A stretch of 64,000 nucleotides of DNA from Bacteroidota bacterium (GCA_003389385.1 QQVM01000021.1:188937-252936); one strand, 5' to 3'; positions 55,183 to 63,940 are shown, counted from the stretch's first letter. Program-made: numbers and translations. Notes: generated from the letters alone by a model not told the origin.

Positions 55183-56469
55183 TTAAAAATTGTTAATGAT
55201 GCTGTCTCTGGAACCTCTTCCATTCTTGTTTTTTATCACTCCATTCAGAGCCAGTATCAAGGCAGATATTGCGAGTCCGGGGAAAATCACCAGCCACCAT
55301 GCTCCAAAATTTTCTTTACCGTTGAAAAGCAATATTCCCCAACTTGCTCTTTCAGGATCTGTTCCGATTCCGAGGAATGACAATCCAGTCTCAATCATGA
55401 CAGTCGCTGCTATTCCGAATATAAATGCCGTAAAGGCAGGTTTGTATGAATTTGGAAGGATATGCCGGAGTATGATTCTATAGTCGCTCATTCCCATGGA
55501 TTTGCATACATCAATATAAGCCTTGTTTTTGAGGCTGAGTATTTCGGCTCTGAACAGTCTTGAGATTTTTACCCATGAAGTGATGCCGATGATAATAATA
55601 ATTGAACTTAAACCAGGTTTCATAATTGCTGCAATGGCCAATATCAGTATCATGCGTGGAACACTTTGAAAAAGTTCTGTGCTTCTGCTGATGATAATGT
55701 CTGCCGGAATATAAGTTTGACGTATTCCGGTTTTAAATTTTGTTGCATGGTGTATGATTGCAGAAATAAATGCTATAATGAAAATGATGAGTAAAAATTT
55801 CCAGATGAAATTGATATCTTGTAATACATGCTTTGGCTGATGTTCAGGAACTATCATTATATAGTACCATGCTGCAAGTGCCGAAAGCAATAAAACTGCA
55901 ATTTTCCACATACCTGTTTTCAAAGTTTTGTCTCCGAAATATCCTGCGATTGTGCCAGTTATTAATCCGATAACAAGAGCGATAATCATGCTCAGGAAGC
56001 CCACAAGAAGCGTGGTTCTGGTTCCGTGAATTAAACCTGATAAAACATCGCGCCCTGCTTTATCTGTTCCCAGCCAGTGTTTAAATCTTAATGGAGCAAT
56101 AACTGTTGATCCATCTCCTGCAATCATTTTATTTGTATCAAAGGGAGACAAATAATTATAATTGATCATGTCACTCTCATTCGGATCATACGGCACCAAT
56201 GGAAACAGTATGAACTCTGCCTGCATATTTTTCCAGTCTGCAGATTTTTTAAGTATGAGGGAATCTTCACTGTATCTGAAATATTTATCCGTACTGAACC
56301 CGGGAAACTTCCATTCGCCTGATGTCTTGATGATGAGAGGATCCCTGCCGGCAAGCAGAGGTGCGCAAATTGCAACTGTGATATATGCTAAAATGACTGC
56401 CAGGTGCGGCTTGGAAATAAGTTTATTCCAAAACTGATCTTTAATTGTCTGTTTTAGTCCTGCTTTCAT
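55183..56469 (-). CDS. OppC/DppC-type ABC transporter permease
   Basis: 428 residues from the ATG at 56469, 1 base after the permease stop upstream; the frame opens further upstream at 56526. It is longer than typical OppC (about 300). A periplasmic insertion of roughly 80 residues follows the first helix, and a second insertion with two extra hydrophobic segments (IAVLLLSALAAWYYIMIV, FLLIIFIIAFISAII) follows helix 3. The conserved loop that contacts the ATPase is EILSLKNKAYIDVCKSMGMSDYRIILRHILPN. GLSFLGIGTDPERASWGILL is the family signature. It forms the inner-membrane half-channel with the next gene. The importer's ATPase is not encoded here. Confidence 0.88.
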   Translation of the reverse strand: MKAGLKQTIKDQFWNKLISKPHLAVILAYITVAICAPLLAGRDPLIIKTSGEWKFPGFSTDKYFRYSEDSLILKKSADWKNMQAEFILFPLVPYDPNESDMINYNYLSPFDTNKMIAGDGSTVIAPLRFKHWLGTDKAGRDVLSGLIHGTRTTLLVGFLSMIIALVIGLITGTIAGYFGDKTLKTGMWKIAVLLLSALAAWYYIMIVPEHQPKHVLQDINFIWKFLLIIFIIAFISAIIHHATKFKTGIRQTYIPADIIISRSTELFQSVPRMILILAIAAIMKPGLSSIIIIIGITSWVKISRLFRAEILSLKNKAYIDVCKSMGMSDYRIILRHILPNSYKPAFTAFIFGIAATVMIETGLSFLGIGTDPERASWGILLFNGKENFGAWWLVIFPGLAISALILALNGVIKNKNGRGSRDSIINNF

Positions 56470-56470
56470 T

Positions 56471-57565
56471 TCAATTTTCTTTTTGAAAGCTGATTCTTGG
56501 ATCCGCCAGAGCGTATAATATATCACTTATTAGATATCCGGTCATGGTGATTAAACCTGTGATTATAAATACGGCCATGATAACCGGATAATCACGAGCA
56601 TCTATGCTTTGATAAATTGTAAGTCCCATTCCGGGAATGCTGAAAATGCTTTCAATGATAACCGATCCACCTATGGCTGCCGGGAAGACACCGGAAAAAA
56701 TGGTGATCACCGGAAGCAAAGCGTTTCGGAATGCATGACGCCTCAGCACTTTATCCTCTTCAAGTCCTTTTGCTCTCGCAGTTTGGATGAAATCCAGACG
56801 AAGGATGTCAAGTATACTAATTCGAACTGTTCGTGAAATAAAAGCAAGTGAACTGTATGTATATGTGATCGTTGGTAAAACCAGGTAGGGAAGTATTGCA
56901 GTGATGCGGTCCAACATTGAATCATTCTCCATGCCACCAAGTGGCTTCACACCGCTTGCCGGGAAAATGCTGAGAAACTCGGGATTAGCAAATAGCATTA
57001 ATAACAGAGTGGCGAACCAGAAAGAAGGAATTGAATAGAGTATCGTAAGCAGGGTATTGCTGCTTTTATCGAATACTGAACCCGGACTTGCTGCAGATTT
57101 CAATCCTATCGGAATGCTGAGAAAATATGCAAGCAAAACTGAGAATAAAGCGAGCAGAACCGACCACCAGATGCGTGAAGAGATGAGTTGACTTACTGGT
57201 TGAGCTGTTGCATATGATATTCCAAAATCTCCACGGATGATACCGGCATTATTGAAGCCATCACCAAAAAACCAGCGGTGAAACTGATTATCCACATGGA
57301 AATTTACAGAAGGAATCCATATATTATTTTCAGAAGGTACAACTTCAAAATAAAACAATGGAAGATTGAGGCCATACTTCTCCTCAAGCATTGTCAACGC
57401 AACCTGATCTGTCTGATGATCGCTACGTGACACATCGGCTTCTCTAATCAGCTTTAGCTCAGCAGGGTTTCCGGGAATTGCTTTCAGCAGAATAAATGAA
57501 GCAATGGCCAGGGCCAGCAATGAGATTGGAAAAAAAAGTATTCTTCGGAACACATATTTCCTCAT
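56471..57565 (-). CDS. OppB/DppB-type ABC transporter permease
   Basis: 364 residues with about six helices. The first helix is FFPISLLALAIASFILLKAIPGNP. A large periplasmic loop of about 100 residues follows (to VSQLISSRIWWS). The ATPase-contact loop is DILRLDFIQTARAKGLEEDKVLRRHAFRNALLPV. The C-terminal segment has GGSVIIESIFSIPGMGLTIYQSI, a family signature. It pairs with the OppC-like protein. It starts 40 bases after the binding-protein gene, so the three form one operon. Confidence 0.9.
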   Translation of the reverse strand: MRKYVFRRILFFPISLLALAIASFILLKAIPGNPAELKLIREADVSRSDHQTDQVALTMLEEKYGLNLPLFYFEVVPSENNIWIPSVNFHVDNQFHRWFFGDGFNNAGIIRGDFGISYATAQPVSQLISSRIWWSVLLALFSVLLAYFLSIPIGLKSAASPGSVFDKSSNTLLTILYSIPSFWFATLLLMLFANPEFLSIFPASGVKPLGGMENDSMLDRITAILPYLVLPTITYTYSSLAFISRTVRISILDILRLDFIQTARAKGLEEDKVLRRHAFRNALLPVITIFSGVFPAAIGGSVIIESIFSIPGMGLTIYQSIDARDYPVIMAVFIITGLITMTGYLISDILYALADPRISFQKEN

Positions 57566-57605
57566 GAATCAAAAATACATTTCCGATTTCAGTTCAGGCA
57601 GATGC

Positions 57606-59432
57606 TTATGGAGATGTTTTTCCCTGACTTACTGACAATAAACGAAGATCATTCAATAGAATACCCGGACGATCGGCATAAAGCTTCACATTCCCAAAAC
57701 GTTTGTGGACAATATTTCTTCTGAGGCTGGTATAAAGAAATACTGCCGGCTGCTCATCGATTATAATTTCCTGTAATCGATGCACCATGCGGATTCTTTT
57801 TTCCTGATCAAGTTCGGTGCGGATACTGTCTATTAGTGCATCAGAAAGATCATTGCCAAATCCAGAGTAGTTGCTTCCATTGTTTTTCCATGATGAGCTG
57901 TGCCAAAGTTGAGTAAAATCTTCCGGAAGTGCATTGGCACCCCAGCTTCCCAATAAAAGATCGAATTCCCTTGCGCGAGCTCTTTGCACAAAAGTTCTGA
58001 TGTCCGCAGCGATTGGATATACTTTGATGCCATGTTTCCCGAATTCTTCAGTGATGAGCATGGCCATGTCTTTCCAGTCGCTTCCTGTGTTCAGGTAAAT
58101 GAGCTCCGCTTCGAAACTGATTTTTTTTCCATCAGATACTTTATCCAGAACCCCATCCATATCCGAATCCTTCCAGCCTGCATTCTTCATCTGCTGAGAT
58201 GATTTTAAGGGATCATACGGAAGCGGTTTGACATACGGATTGAATTCTTTCTTTAAGGGGGAAACATTGGTGGCCATTCTTTTACACTGGCTGCTATAAT
58301 CTTTGTAAACCACTTTGATAAGTTTATCAACAGGAACAATACCGGCAAGTGATTTACGTACTGAATGGTCATCAAATAAAGGAAGTCTACCCGATTCAAG
58401 CGGCCTCATATTGAATGCCAGATAGGTATAGTTGTAGGAGTTTGTCAGAATCAGATGATAATTCGCTCTTACGCTTGAGTCAGATGCAAGTTCTAAAAAA
58501 GTACCAGTAGAGAGAGACATGGATGCATCCATGGACTGATTTCTGAATTCCAGCAGGGTCGAATTTTCATCTTTGTTTACTTTATAGATAATCTTATCAG
58601 GCATGAGCTGCAGTTCAGGATTCCAGTGTTTTTGCTTGCGAACTAATTCTACATATTGACCGGGTTCCCAGTGTTTCACTTTGTAAGGACCGATTCCGTT
58701 GATATGCTCAGGAATTCTTCCATATTTGTCATCATTGAATTGTGTAGCCCATTGTTGAAGAATTCCTGACTTGCCTTTATCCATTGTGCTGTCGTCAAGC
58801 ATGCTGAAATCGAATGCCCGGAGTATACCGTTTGGATCATGAAAGCTTTCCTGCATAATTGGAAAACTGAACAGGAAAGCGATGTTCTGAATATTTTTCT
58901 CTTTCATTCGAATTGTAAACCGCAATGGATCAAGGCTATCGGCAGTTATAGTTTCAATTTTATTCCAGTAACTTTTCCCTGCATGATTATTTGTGTAAAG
59001 ACATTTTTGCGCTTTAGCCGTGAAGATCACGTCTGATGGAGAAAGCAGCTGACCATTGTCCCAGGTTAGATTGCTTTTCAGTTTGTACATGAAAGAAAGA
59101 CCATCTTCAGAAACATCAGGAAGTTTCTCAGCGAGTTCCGCAACCAGACCCTCGCCTTCCAGGTTAGAACGCAGAATAAAACCATGAATGTAATTGTTGA
59201 TCTCCAAGCGGGGAAGTGAGTTTCCATTAGTTGGATGCAGATTGTCCGGTTCGGAGCTGATGTGCATGATAACCCTGTTCTCCTCAGACCAGCCCGGCAA
59301 AAAATCTTCCGCATCATCCAACAATATGACGCTGGAAAGATTCAGGTCCGAAGTTTCACTTCTCTTTCCTGACTTGCCGCAGGAGAAAAGGAATATTGTA
59401 ACAGCAAGGAAGAGAATGGAGAATATGCGCAT
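57606..59432 (-). CDS. ABC transporter substrate-binding lipoprotein (OppA/SBP_bac_5 family)
   Basis: 608 residues. Lipobox FLFSC at about residue 18 after a hydrophobic signal (FSILFLAVTIFLFSC), so it is anchored in a membrane. The SBP family 5 fold is shown by EPDNLHPTNGNSLPRLEINNYIHGFIL, LPDVSEDGLSFMYKLKSNLTWDNGQLLSPSDVIFT, the GIGPYKVKHWEPGQYVELVRK segment and REFDLLLGSWGANALPEDFTQLWHSSSWKNNGSNYSGF. It likely binds oligopeptides or a related solute. It is the first gene of the oppABC-like set. The ligand is not predictable from sequence. Confidence 0.9.
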   Translation of the reverse strand: MRIFSILFLAVTIFLFSCGKSGKRSETSDLNLSSVILLDDAEDFLPGWSEENRVIMHISSEPDNLHPTNGNSLPRLEINNYIHGFILRSNLEGEGLVAELAEKLPDVSEDGLSFMYKLKSNLTWDNGQLLSPSDVIFTAKAQKCLYTNNHAGKSYWNKIETITADSLDPLRFTIRMKEKNIQNIAFLFSFPIMQESFHDPNGILRAFDFSMLDDSTMDKGKSGILQQWATQFNDDKYGRIPEHINGIGPYKVKHWEPGQYVELVRKQKHWNPELQLMPDKIIYKVNKDENSTLLEFRNQSMDASMSLSTGTFLELASDSSVRANYHLILTNSYNYTYLAFNMRPLESGRLPLFDDHSVRKSLAGIVPVDKLIKVVYKDYSSQCKRMATNVSPLKKEFNPYVKPLPYDPLKSSQQMKNAGWKDSDMDGVLDKVSDGKKISFEAELIYLNTGSDWKDMAMLITEEFGKHGIKVYPIAADIRTFVQRARAREFDLLLGSWGANALPEDFTQLWHSSSWKNNGSNYSGFGNDLSDALIDSIRTELDQEKRIRMVHRLQEIIIDEQPAVFLYTSLRRNIVHKRFGNVKLYADRPGILLNDLRLLSVSQGKTSP

Positions 59433-59451
59433 AATTTGAAGATTGACGGAT

Positions 59452-59459
59452 TAAATTTG
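59452..59459 (+). promoter_or_regulatory. possible -7 box (TAAATTTG)
   Basis: Exact TAnnTTTG match 52 bases before the ATG of the thioredoxin-like gene. A TTTG lies at 59435-59438, but the spacer is only 13 bases, shorter than usual. Confidence 0.35.
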
Positions 59460-59511
59460 CGAAAAAAATATTCAGTTTGTTCTTTCGTTAAATGACTTCA
59501 TAAACAATACC

Positions 59512-60036
59512 ATGAAAAAGATACTTGTATTGCTATTGATGCTTTCGATTAACATTTTAAATGTTTTCGCCAGGCAAATGCCTTCCTTCAGCGGAGAAAC
59601 GGCAGACAAGAAAAGAATTGCCATTCCCTCACATTGCAAGGGAAAATATGCATTGATTTGTTTTGTGATGTCAAAGAAGGCTCAGAAAGATCTTGAAAGC
59701 TGGCTGGAGCCCGTCTATTATCATTACATAGCAAAGGCAGGTTTCATGGATGACATGTTTGAAGTGGATGTTTTCCTCGTACCCGTCCTTAGTGGGGCAG
59801 AGGCAGGGATGACTGAAAGCATCAAAAGAAAATTCATGGAGAATGCACAGAAGGAATTATGGCCACATGTCTTGTTCAGCAAAGATGATCTCAAAACGGT
59901 AACTTCAACACTAGGCGTTAAAAGAGATGATGTTTCTTATCTTTTTCTTCTGGATAAAAACGGACAGGTGATACACGAAACTTCCGGAGCATACAGCGAA
60001 GAAAAGTTCGATGCAATTGATGATCTAATTGAATAA
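59512..60036 (+). CDS. Secreted thioredoxin-fold-like protein of unknown function
   Basis: 174 residues. A signal peptide covers 1-20 (LLMLSINILNVFA-R). The mature part has the strand/helix order of redoxins: GKYALICFVMSKKAQKDLESWLEP (beta-alpha), FEVDVFLVPVLSG, ELWPHVLFSKDDLKTVTSTLGV, then YLFLLDKNGQVIHETSGAYSEEKFDAI, the closing thioredoxin-like hairpin and helix. There is no C-x-x-C, so thiol-disulfide exchange in the usual sense is unlikely. I recognise only the fold, not a family with a known function. It is a stand-alone gene, divergent from the opp operon. Confidence 0.65.
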   Translation: MKKILVLLLMLSINILNVFARQMPSFSGETADKKRIAIPSHCKGKYALICFVMSKKAQKDLESWLEPVYYHYIAKAGFMDDMFEVDVFLVPVLSGAEAGMTESIKRKFMENAQKELWPHVLFSKDDLKTVTSTLGVKRDDVSYLFLLDKNGQVIHETSGAYSEEKFDAIDDLIE

Positions 60037-60348
60037 GCCTTCCAGCTAAATTGTTATTTAACATAATTAAAACTATTTATGAAAACCTATATTTTCTTTC
60101 TTGATATTCATGAAGGTGGAATGTAAGAGAAGCGCTTTGGCTCAAGGACAATGCCCTAATTCAATCAAATAATATCAGCTTTAAAAGCTTTTCGCAACAC
60201 ATTTGCATTATTTCCAGGTTTTAAATACGTGTATAAGCCTTTTACTTTCAAATTGCTGCAATATCAAACCTCTGTAAGGAATTCACTTTTTTCTCTCTTA
60301 TTCATTTTGTTGTCATGATAAATTGAGGGCAACATATGAACGCACATA
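60037..60348. other. Intergenic region upstream of the PKD-type protein
   Basis: 312 bases, AT-rich, without a frame worth calling. The promoter of the T9SS type B protein gene should be here, but no exact -7 box was found (CACATTTG near 60200 lacks the TA). Nothing else recognised. Confidence 0.5.
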
Positions 60349-62691
60349 ATGAAAAACATTTCTTTAACCATGCTGACCGCATTCATCATACTGATGATTG
60401 GCGGTTTCAGCCAAACTTTTGCCCAGGCGGGAAATACACCGGATAGTTTCAGTTCCACAGTAATTGGATCAGATTCCAGTTGCGAAGGAGTTTCTCACAC
60501 CTATGAAGCGCCTTACGTTTCGGATGTCACTTATACCTGGTCAGCAACAGGTGGGGTGATAATTACTCCAAACGGATTTTACCAGGTGGGCATTAACTGG
60601 AATGTACCGGGAATGGGCAGGGTCGAAGTGAATATGCGATATCCTTCCGGATTCGATACAACTATTTCTAAAGATGTAACAGTATATCCCTCTCCGTTGC
60701 CCTCTTTGTATGCACCATTTCTGAGTTGTGAAAATGAGATAAAAGAATACCGCGTAGTATACAGTCCCGGAAGCACTTATTTGTGGACTGTTACAGGAGG
60801 CACAATGATTGGCAATTCAACAGACACGTTGATCAACATACACTGGACTAATGCCGGAAATCATCAGGTGCAGTTTCGTGAAACTGATATACATGGTTGT
60901 ATCTATTCAGGGACTATATTCACAGCCGTTGATCCCGATCCGATTCCGGTAATAATGGGAGATCAGAATGTATGTGAAGGAAGCCTGATGACGTATAACC
61001 TGGCCAGCCCATCCGGCGGAACTTACGAATGGACAAGTACTGGAGGAACGTTGATGAGCTCCAATGCAGATGACAATGTGCAGATCCAGTGGACGACTCC
61101 GGGAACTTATCAATTGCGCATACAGGAATGGAACAGGGGAGGATGCGATTCATCTTCAGTCATGACAATCTATGTACATCCCTCCAGCGCAATCAGTGTG
61201 ACAGGAAATGCACTTGTTTGTCCGGGTGACACGGTTACCTACAATGCGCAAGGTCCGGCGAACAATACTTTTCAGTGGAATGTTCAGGGCGGAACAGTGG
61301 TCAATGGCACAGTGCAGGGAAGTGTTCAAATAGCCTGGGAAAATCCGGGTAACTTTCCTCTCCAGGTCAATGAGAGTTCCGGTTTCGGCTGCGCAACTTC
61401 AGGCTTGATCAATGTGCAGGTACGTGAAAAACCACAGTCAGCCTTCAGTGGTAACATGTTTGGTTGTCCAAACCAAAGCATGACATTCATTGCCGCGCAA
61501 AATCCGAATTATACCTATTTATGGTCACACAGCAACGGACAAGCTGCTGGTCCGCTCAATACAAATCAGCTGACGCTGACATGGAATGATCTTGCCACAT
61601 CGAATGTTTCACTTTCTGTGACTGATCAGAACGGATGCAGGAATGATTCAGCGATGGCTGTTAATATTGCAGCTGCACCATTGGCAATGATCAGCGGTCC
61701 GGATGTGATCTGTTACCCGAATATCAGCGGTAATTATTTTACTGCTCTTAATAATAATTATACATATACCTGGTCTGTAAACGGAGGACAAGCTATGACT
61801 TCCTCTACGGCATTCACTCTGGATGTAGCCTGGAACCTTACAGGATCAAATTCACTTGACTTGACAGTGATAGATCAAAATACAGGTTGCACCACACTTG
61901 TCCAGAGAAACATCGCTGTGGAGCGGGTGAACATGCCAACGCTCAGCCTTGCTCCTCAAAACTGCGCACCTTTTACTTTCAGTTATAATGCAAGCCAGCC
62001 TGTAAACGGACAAACATACAGCTGGAATTTCGGCAACGGAAACTCAGCATTGCAACTAAACACGAGCCAACTTTACAGATATCCCGGAACTTATGATCTT
62101 CAGCTGACAGTCAGAACTCCCGCAGGTTGTACAGGCACTACAAATACAAGTGTGGTGGTGTTACCTCGTCCGCGTGCGTCCTTCAATGCGAGCACTGAAG
62201 GAATAGAAGAGTCATTGGGAGCGCTGAAGGTAAGCACAGAGAATATCAGCCAGGGAGCTGACACATACATCTGGCGTTCTGGAGACGGACAAACTTCGAC
62301 GGCCTTTGAGCCAGTATTCACATACAAGGCTCCGGGAGTGTACAACCTGCAACTTATCACGATTAACAGCGACGGTTGCCGAGATTCAGTCTTCAGGTTT
62401 GTGGAAGTGAAGAGTCCGGAAGTGTTTTACGTACCCAATGCCTTCTCACCGAACGGAGACAACATGAACGATTACTTCAGCGTACTCAGCAACAACATCT
62501 CCGAATTCTCAATAAGCATTTTCGACCGCTGGGGAAAGCTTGTGTACAGCTCTGACGACAAAGATTTCCAGTGGGACGGCACATTCATGGGACGTCCGCT
62601 TGACAACGGAAAGTACGCCTATATCATTTCGGCTACCGGAATCTACGGCGGAGCATACGAGACGCAGGGAGCGGTGATGGTGCTGAGGTAG
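60349..62691 (+). CDS. Secreted Ig/PKD-like repeat protein with T9SS type B sorting domain
   Basis: 780 residues. Signal peptide at 1-26 (FSQTFAQ). About eight PKD/Ig-like modules of 75-80 residues follow, each starting with a CxGxxxTY strand and holding TYxWTxxGG-type and GxxxVxW/GxYxxxVxV strands. Examples are the CEGVSHTYEAP and CEGSLMTYNLA modules, then MFGCPNQSMTFI; the last is a clear PKD (FGNGNSALQLN...YPGTYDLQLTV). The C-terminal 90 residues are the gliding-motility-associated/CHU_C domain: FYVPNAFSPNGDNMNDYF, ISIFDRWGKLVYSS, WDGTFMGRPLDNGKYAYII. This is a type B T9SS signal. It is probably a surface or adhesive protein. Confidence 0.92.
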   Translation: MKNISLTMLTAFIILMIGGFSQTFAQAGNTPDSFSSTVIGSDSSCEGVSHTYEAPYVSDVTYTWSATGGVIITPNGFYQVGINWNVPGMGRVEVNMRYPSGFDTTISKDVTVYPSPLPSLYAPFLSCENEIKEYRVVYSPGSTYLWTVTGGTMIGNSTDTLINIHWTNAGNHQVQFRETDIHGCIYSGTIFTAVDPDPIPVIMGDQNVCEGSLMTYNLASPSGGTYEWTSTGGTLMSSNADDNVQIQWTTPGTYQLRIQEWNRGGCDSSSVMTIYVHPSSAISVTGNALVCPGDTVTYNAQGPANNTFQWNVQGGTVVNGTVQGSVQIAWENPGNFPLQVNESSGFGCATSGLINVQVREKPQSAFSGNMFGCPNQSMTFIAAQNPNYTYLWSHSNGQAAGPLNTNQLTLTWNDLATSNVSLSVTDQNGCRNDSAMAVNIAAAPLAMISGPDVICYPNISGNYFTALNNNYTYTWSVNGGQAMTSSTAFTLDVAWNLTGSNSLDLTVIDQNTGCTTLVQRNIAVERVNMPTLSLAPQNCAPFTFSYNASQPVNGQTYSWNFGNGNSALQLNTSQLYRYPGTYDLQLTVRTPAGCTGTTNTSVVVLPRPRASFNASTEGIEESLGALKVSTENISQGADTYIWRSGDGQTSTAFEPVFTYKAPGVYNLQLITINSDGCRDSVFRFVEVKSPEVFYVPNAFSPNGDNMNDYFSVLSNNISEFSISIFDRWGKLVYSSDDKDFQWDGTFMGRPLDNGKYAYIISATGIYGGAYETQGAVMVLR

Positions 62692-62961
62692 TGTTTGGGG
62701 TTCGAAGGACGAGGAACGAGTTCGGAGTTCGAATCCTTCCTACGGCAGACGAGGGTGGGTTCTGCCTGCGGCAGACGAGGGCGAGTGCGGGTGTGGGTGT
62801 GGGTGTGGGTGTGGGTGTGAGGGTGCGAGTGTGTGTTTGGGTGTGGGTGGGAGAACTTCGCTAATCGACATTCGTTAATCGATATTCTGAGATCATTTGT
62901 CATAAGTTATATACCGTATTTCTTCTACAGGTAATTTCTAATTTCTAAGAGGATCTCATTT
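62692..62961. other. Repeat-rich region (composite repeat copy A, inverted)
   Basis: Contains, left to right, two GGCAGACGAGGG boxes (62744-62755, 62770-62781), a G-rich minisatellite, and the phrase CTTCGCTAATCGACATTCG up to about 62889. Read on the minus strand this is the same order of modules as copies B and C. No gene: frames across it are low-complexity artefacts. Confidence 0.75.
62782..62852 (+). repeat. G-rich minisatellite (GGGTGT)n
   Basis: Hexamer array GGGTGT with variants. Five GGG tracts at exact 6-base spacing (62789, 62795, 62801, 62807, 62813) meet the pattern for an intramolecular G-quadruplex on the plus strand. Confidence 0.9.
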
Positions 62962-63312
62962 TCACTTTTGCAACTGAGTGATCATAACAAACAGCATGCG
63001 AGATAATTTATCTGCTAGAAAATACATCTTTTGGAATATGTCTATTTCAATAAGATTAAGGTCTTTGAGTATATCAAGTATCGCAATGCTTTCTATCAGA
63101 CTGCTACGGGCAATTACATAAAAATTTCTTTTGTCGGCTTTACTGAATCTTCCTGATCCTTCTGCAATATTTAATGCCAGACTGAGTGAAGATCTTCGAA
63201 GCTGGTATTTGTATGCATTATCAATTGCCGGTTTTAACAAAACATCCTTGTGGATCTCAAGATGAAAACTCTTCGAGTCTTTGTAAACATCCAATGTTTC
63301 AAAATCAAACAT
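62962..63312 (-). CDS. Four-helix bundle protein (S23/IVP family)
   Basis: 116 residues. FDFETLDVYKDSKSFHLEIHKDVL is the family start, followed by KYQLRRSSLSLALNIAEGSGRFSKADKRNFYVIARSSLIES, whose LNIAEGSGR and RSSLIES motifs are diagnostic. These proteins are encoded in 23S rRNA intervening sequences of some bacteria and as free genes in Bacteroidota; related ones serve as accessory proteins of diversity-generating retroelements. The function of the free form is unknown. No reverse transcriptase is in the window. The gene is flanked by inverted copies of a composite repeat (A and B). Confidence 0.92.
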   Translation of the reverse strand: MFDFETLDVYKDSKSFHLEIHKDVLLKPAIDNAYKYQLRRSSLSLALNIAEGSGRFSKADKRNFYVIARSSLIESIAILDILKDLNLIEIDIFQKMYFLADKLSRMLFVMITQLQK

Positions 63313-63453
63313 GAAGCAAGCTAGGCCTTAACAAAGCTGCATTCAACCAATCAAAGCTGGAGAAAATAAAAACCTGATTTAGGTAAAATAGATTTCAAAG
63401 TAAGAGCGTACATCGAATTCCGAACTCATTACTCCAAACAGATTTCCCCGGCA
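63313..63453. other. Short spacer after the four-helix gene
   Basis: 140 bases between the four-helix gene start and copy B. It may hold the promoter of the leftward gene. Nothing else seen. Confidence 0.4.
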
Positions 63454-63612
63454 ATTAACGAATATCGATTAACGATTAGCGAATGTTGAATTTTGATTTC
63501 TGAAGTTTGAAGTGACCTCGCGCACTCACACCCGCACCCACACCCACCCACACCCACACCCACACACACCCGCACCCACACACACCCGCACCCACACCCT
63601 CCCTCGTCTGCC
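63454..63612 (+). repeat. Composite repeat copy B
   Basis: Modules in order: ATTAACGAATATCG and GATTAGCGAATG (63454-63485), a TGATTTCTGAAG phrase, a C-rich minisatellite of CACCCG/CACCCA units (63522-63600) and the CCCTCGTCTGCC box (63601-63612). Same order as copy A read on the minus strand, so A and B are inverted around the four-helix gene. Confidence 0.75.
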
Positions 63613-63663
63613 GGAGCGCGAAGCGAGTAGGCAGGGAACAAAACTCGTCCCTCTGTACTGATT

Positions 63664-63829
63664 TCCCTAACGATTAATGATTAGCGAATGTTGATTTCTG
63701 ATTTCTGATTTCCGAATTCTGAAGTATCCTGCCGCACTCACACACACACCCGCACCCGCACCCGCACCCACACCCACACCCGCACCCGCACCCACACCCA
63801 CACCCGCACCCGCACCCGCACCCGCCCAT
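63664..63829 (+). repeat. Composite repeat copy C (partial)
   Basis: TTAATGATTAGCGAATGTTG, three TGATTTC-like steps, CTGAAG, then a minisatellite of CACCCG/CACCCA units (63733-63827). Direct repeat of copy B; the CTCGTCTGCC box is absent and the array runs up to the tRNA fragment. Confidence 0.75.
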
Positions 63830-63861
63830 ACGTGATCCCGGCGCGACTCGAACGCGCAACC
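63830..63861. repeat. 32-base direct repeat of tRNA-Arg 3' end, copy 1
   Basis: Identical to 63909-63940. The two copies are 79 bases apart. Confidence 0.9.
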
Positions 63862-63889
63862 TTCCCGTGCTTTGCACGGGATACTCTAT
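63833..63889 (-). pseudogene. tRNA-Arg remnant (3' half only)
   Basis: Contains the same T arm (GCGCG-TTCGAGT-CGCGC) and 3' acceptor strand CGGGATC-A as the tRNA at 63912. The anticodon-like hairpin is CCCGT-GCAAAGC-ACGGG, without U33. A D-arm remnant (ATAGAGTA) precedes it, and no 5' acceptor GATCCCG follows. Not a usable tRNA as read. Confidence 0.7.
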
Positions 63890-63908
63890 TCGAAGAAGAA
63901 AAATGCAA

Positions 63909-63940
63909 ACGTGATCCCGGCGCGACTCGAACGCGCAACC
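63909..63940. repeat. 32-base direct repeat of tRNA-Arg 3' end, copy 2
   Basis: Identical to 63830-63861 and part of the tRNA-Arg gene. It covers the T arm and 3' acceptor, the usual core of tRNA-type att sites. Confidence 0.9.

Noticed and set aside
62643..62903. 86-residue minus-strand frame (His/Thr/Pro-rich)
   Set aside because: It reads through the minisatellite and the end of the PKD-type gene; low-complexity artefact.
62962..63312. Diversity-generating retroelement
   Set aside because: A four-helix-bundle protein resembling accessory Avd proteins is present, but there is no reverse transcriptase or template/variable repeat pair in the window.
62782..63830. CRISPR array
   Set aside because: The repeats are short tandem hexamers and dispersed composite blocks without regular spacers, and no cas genes are present.
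63429..63938. Frames of 60-70 residues rich in Val/Gly/Cys/Arg
   Set aside because: They translate the CACCCR minisatellites and part of the tRNA copies; the composition is purely repetitive.
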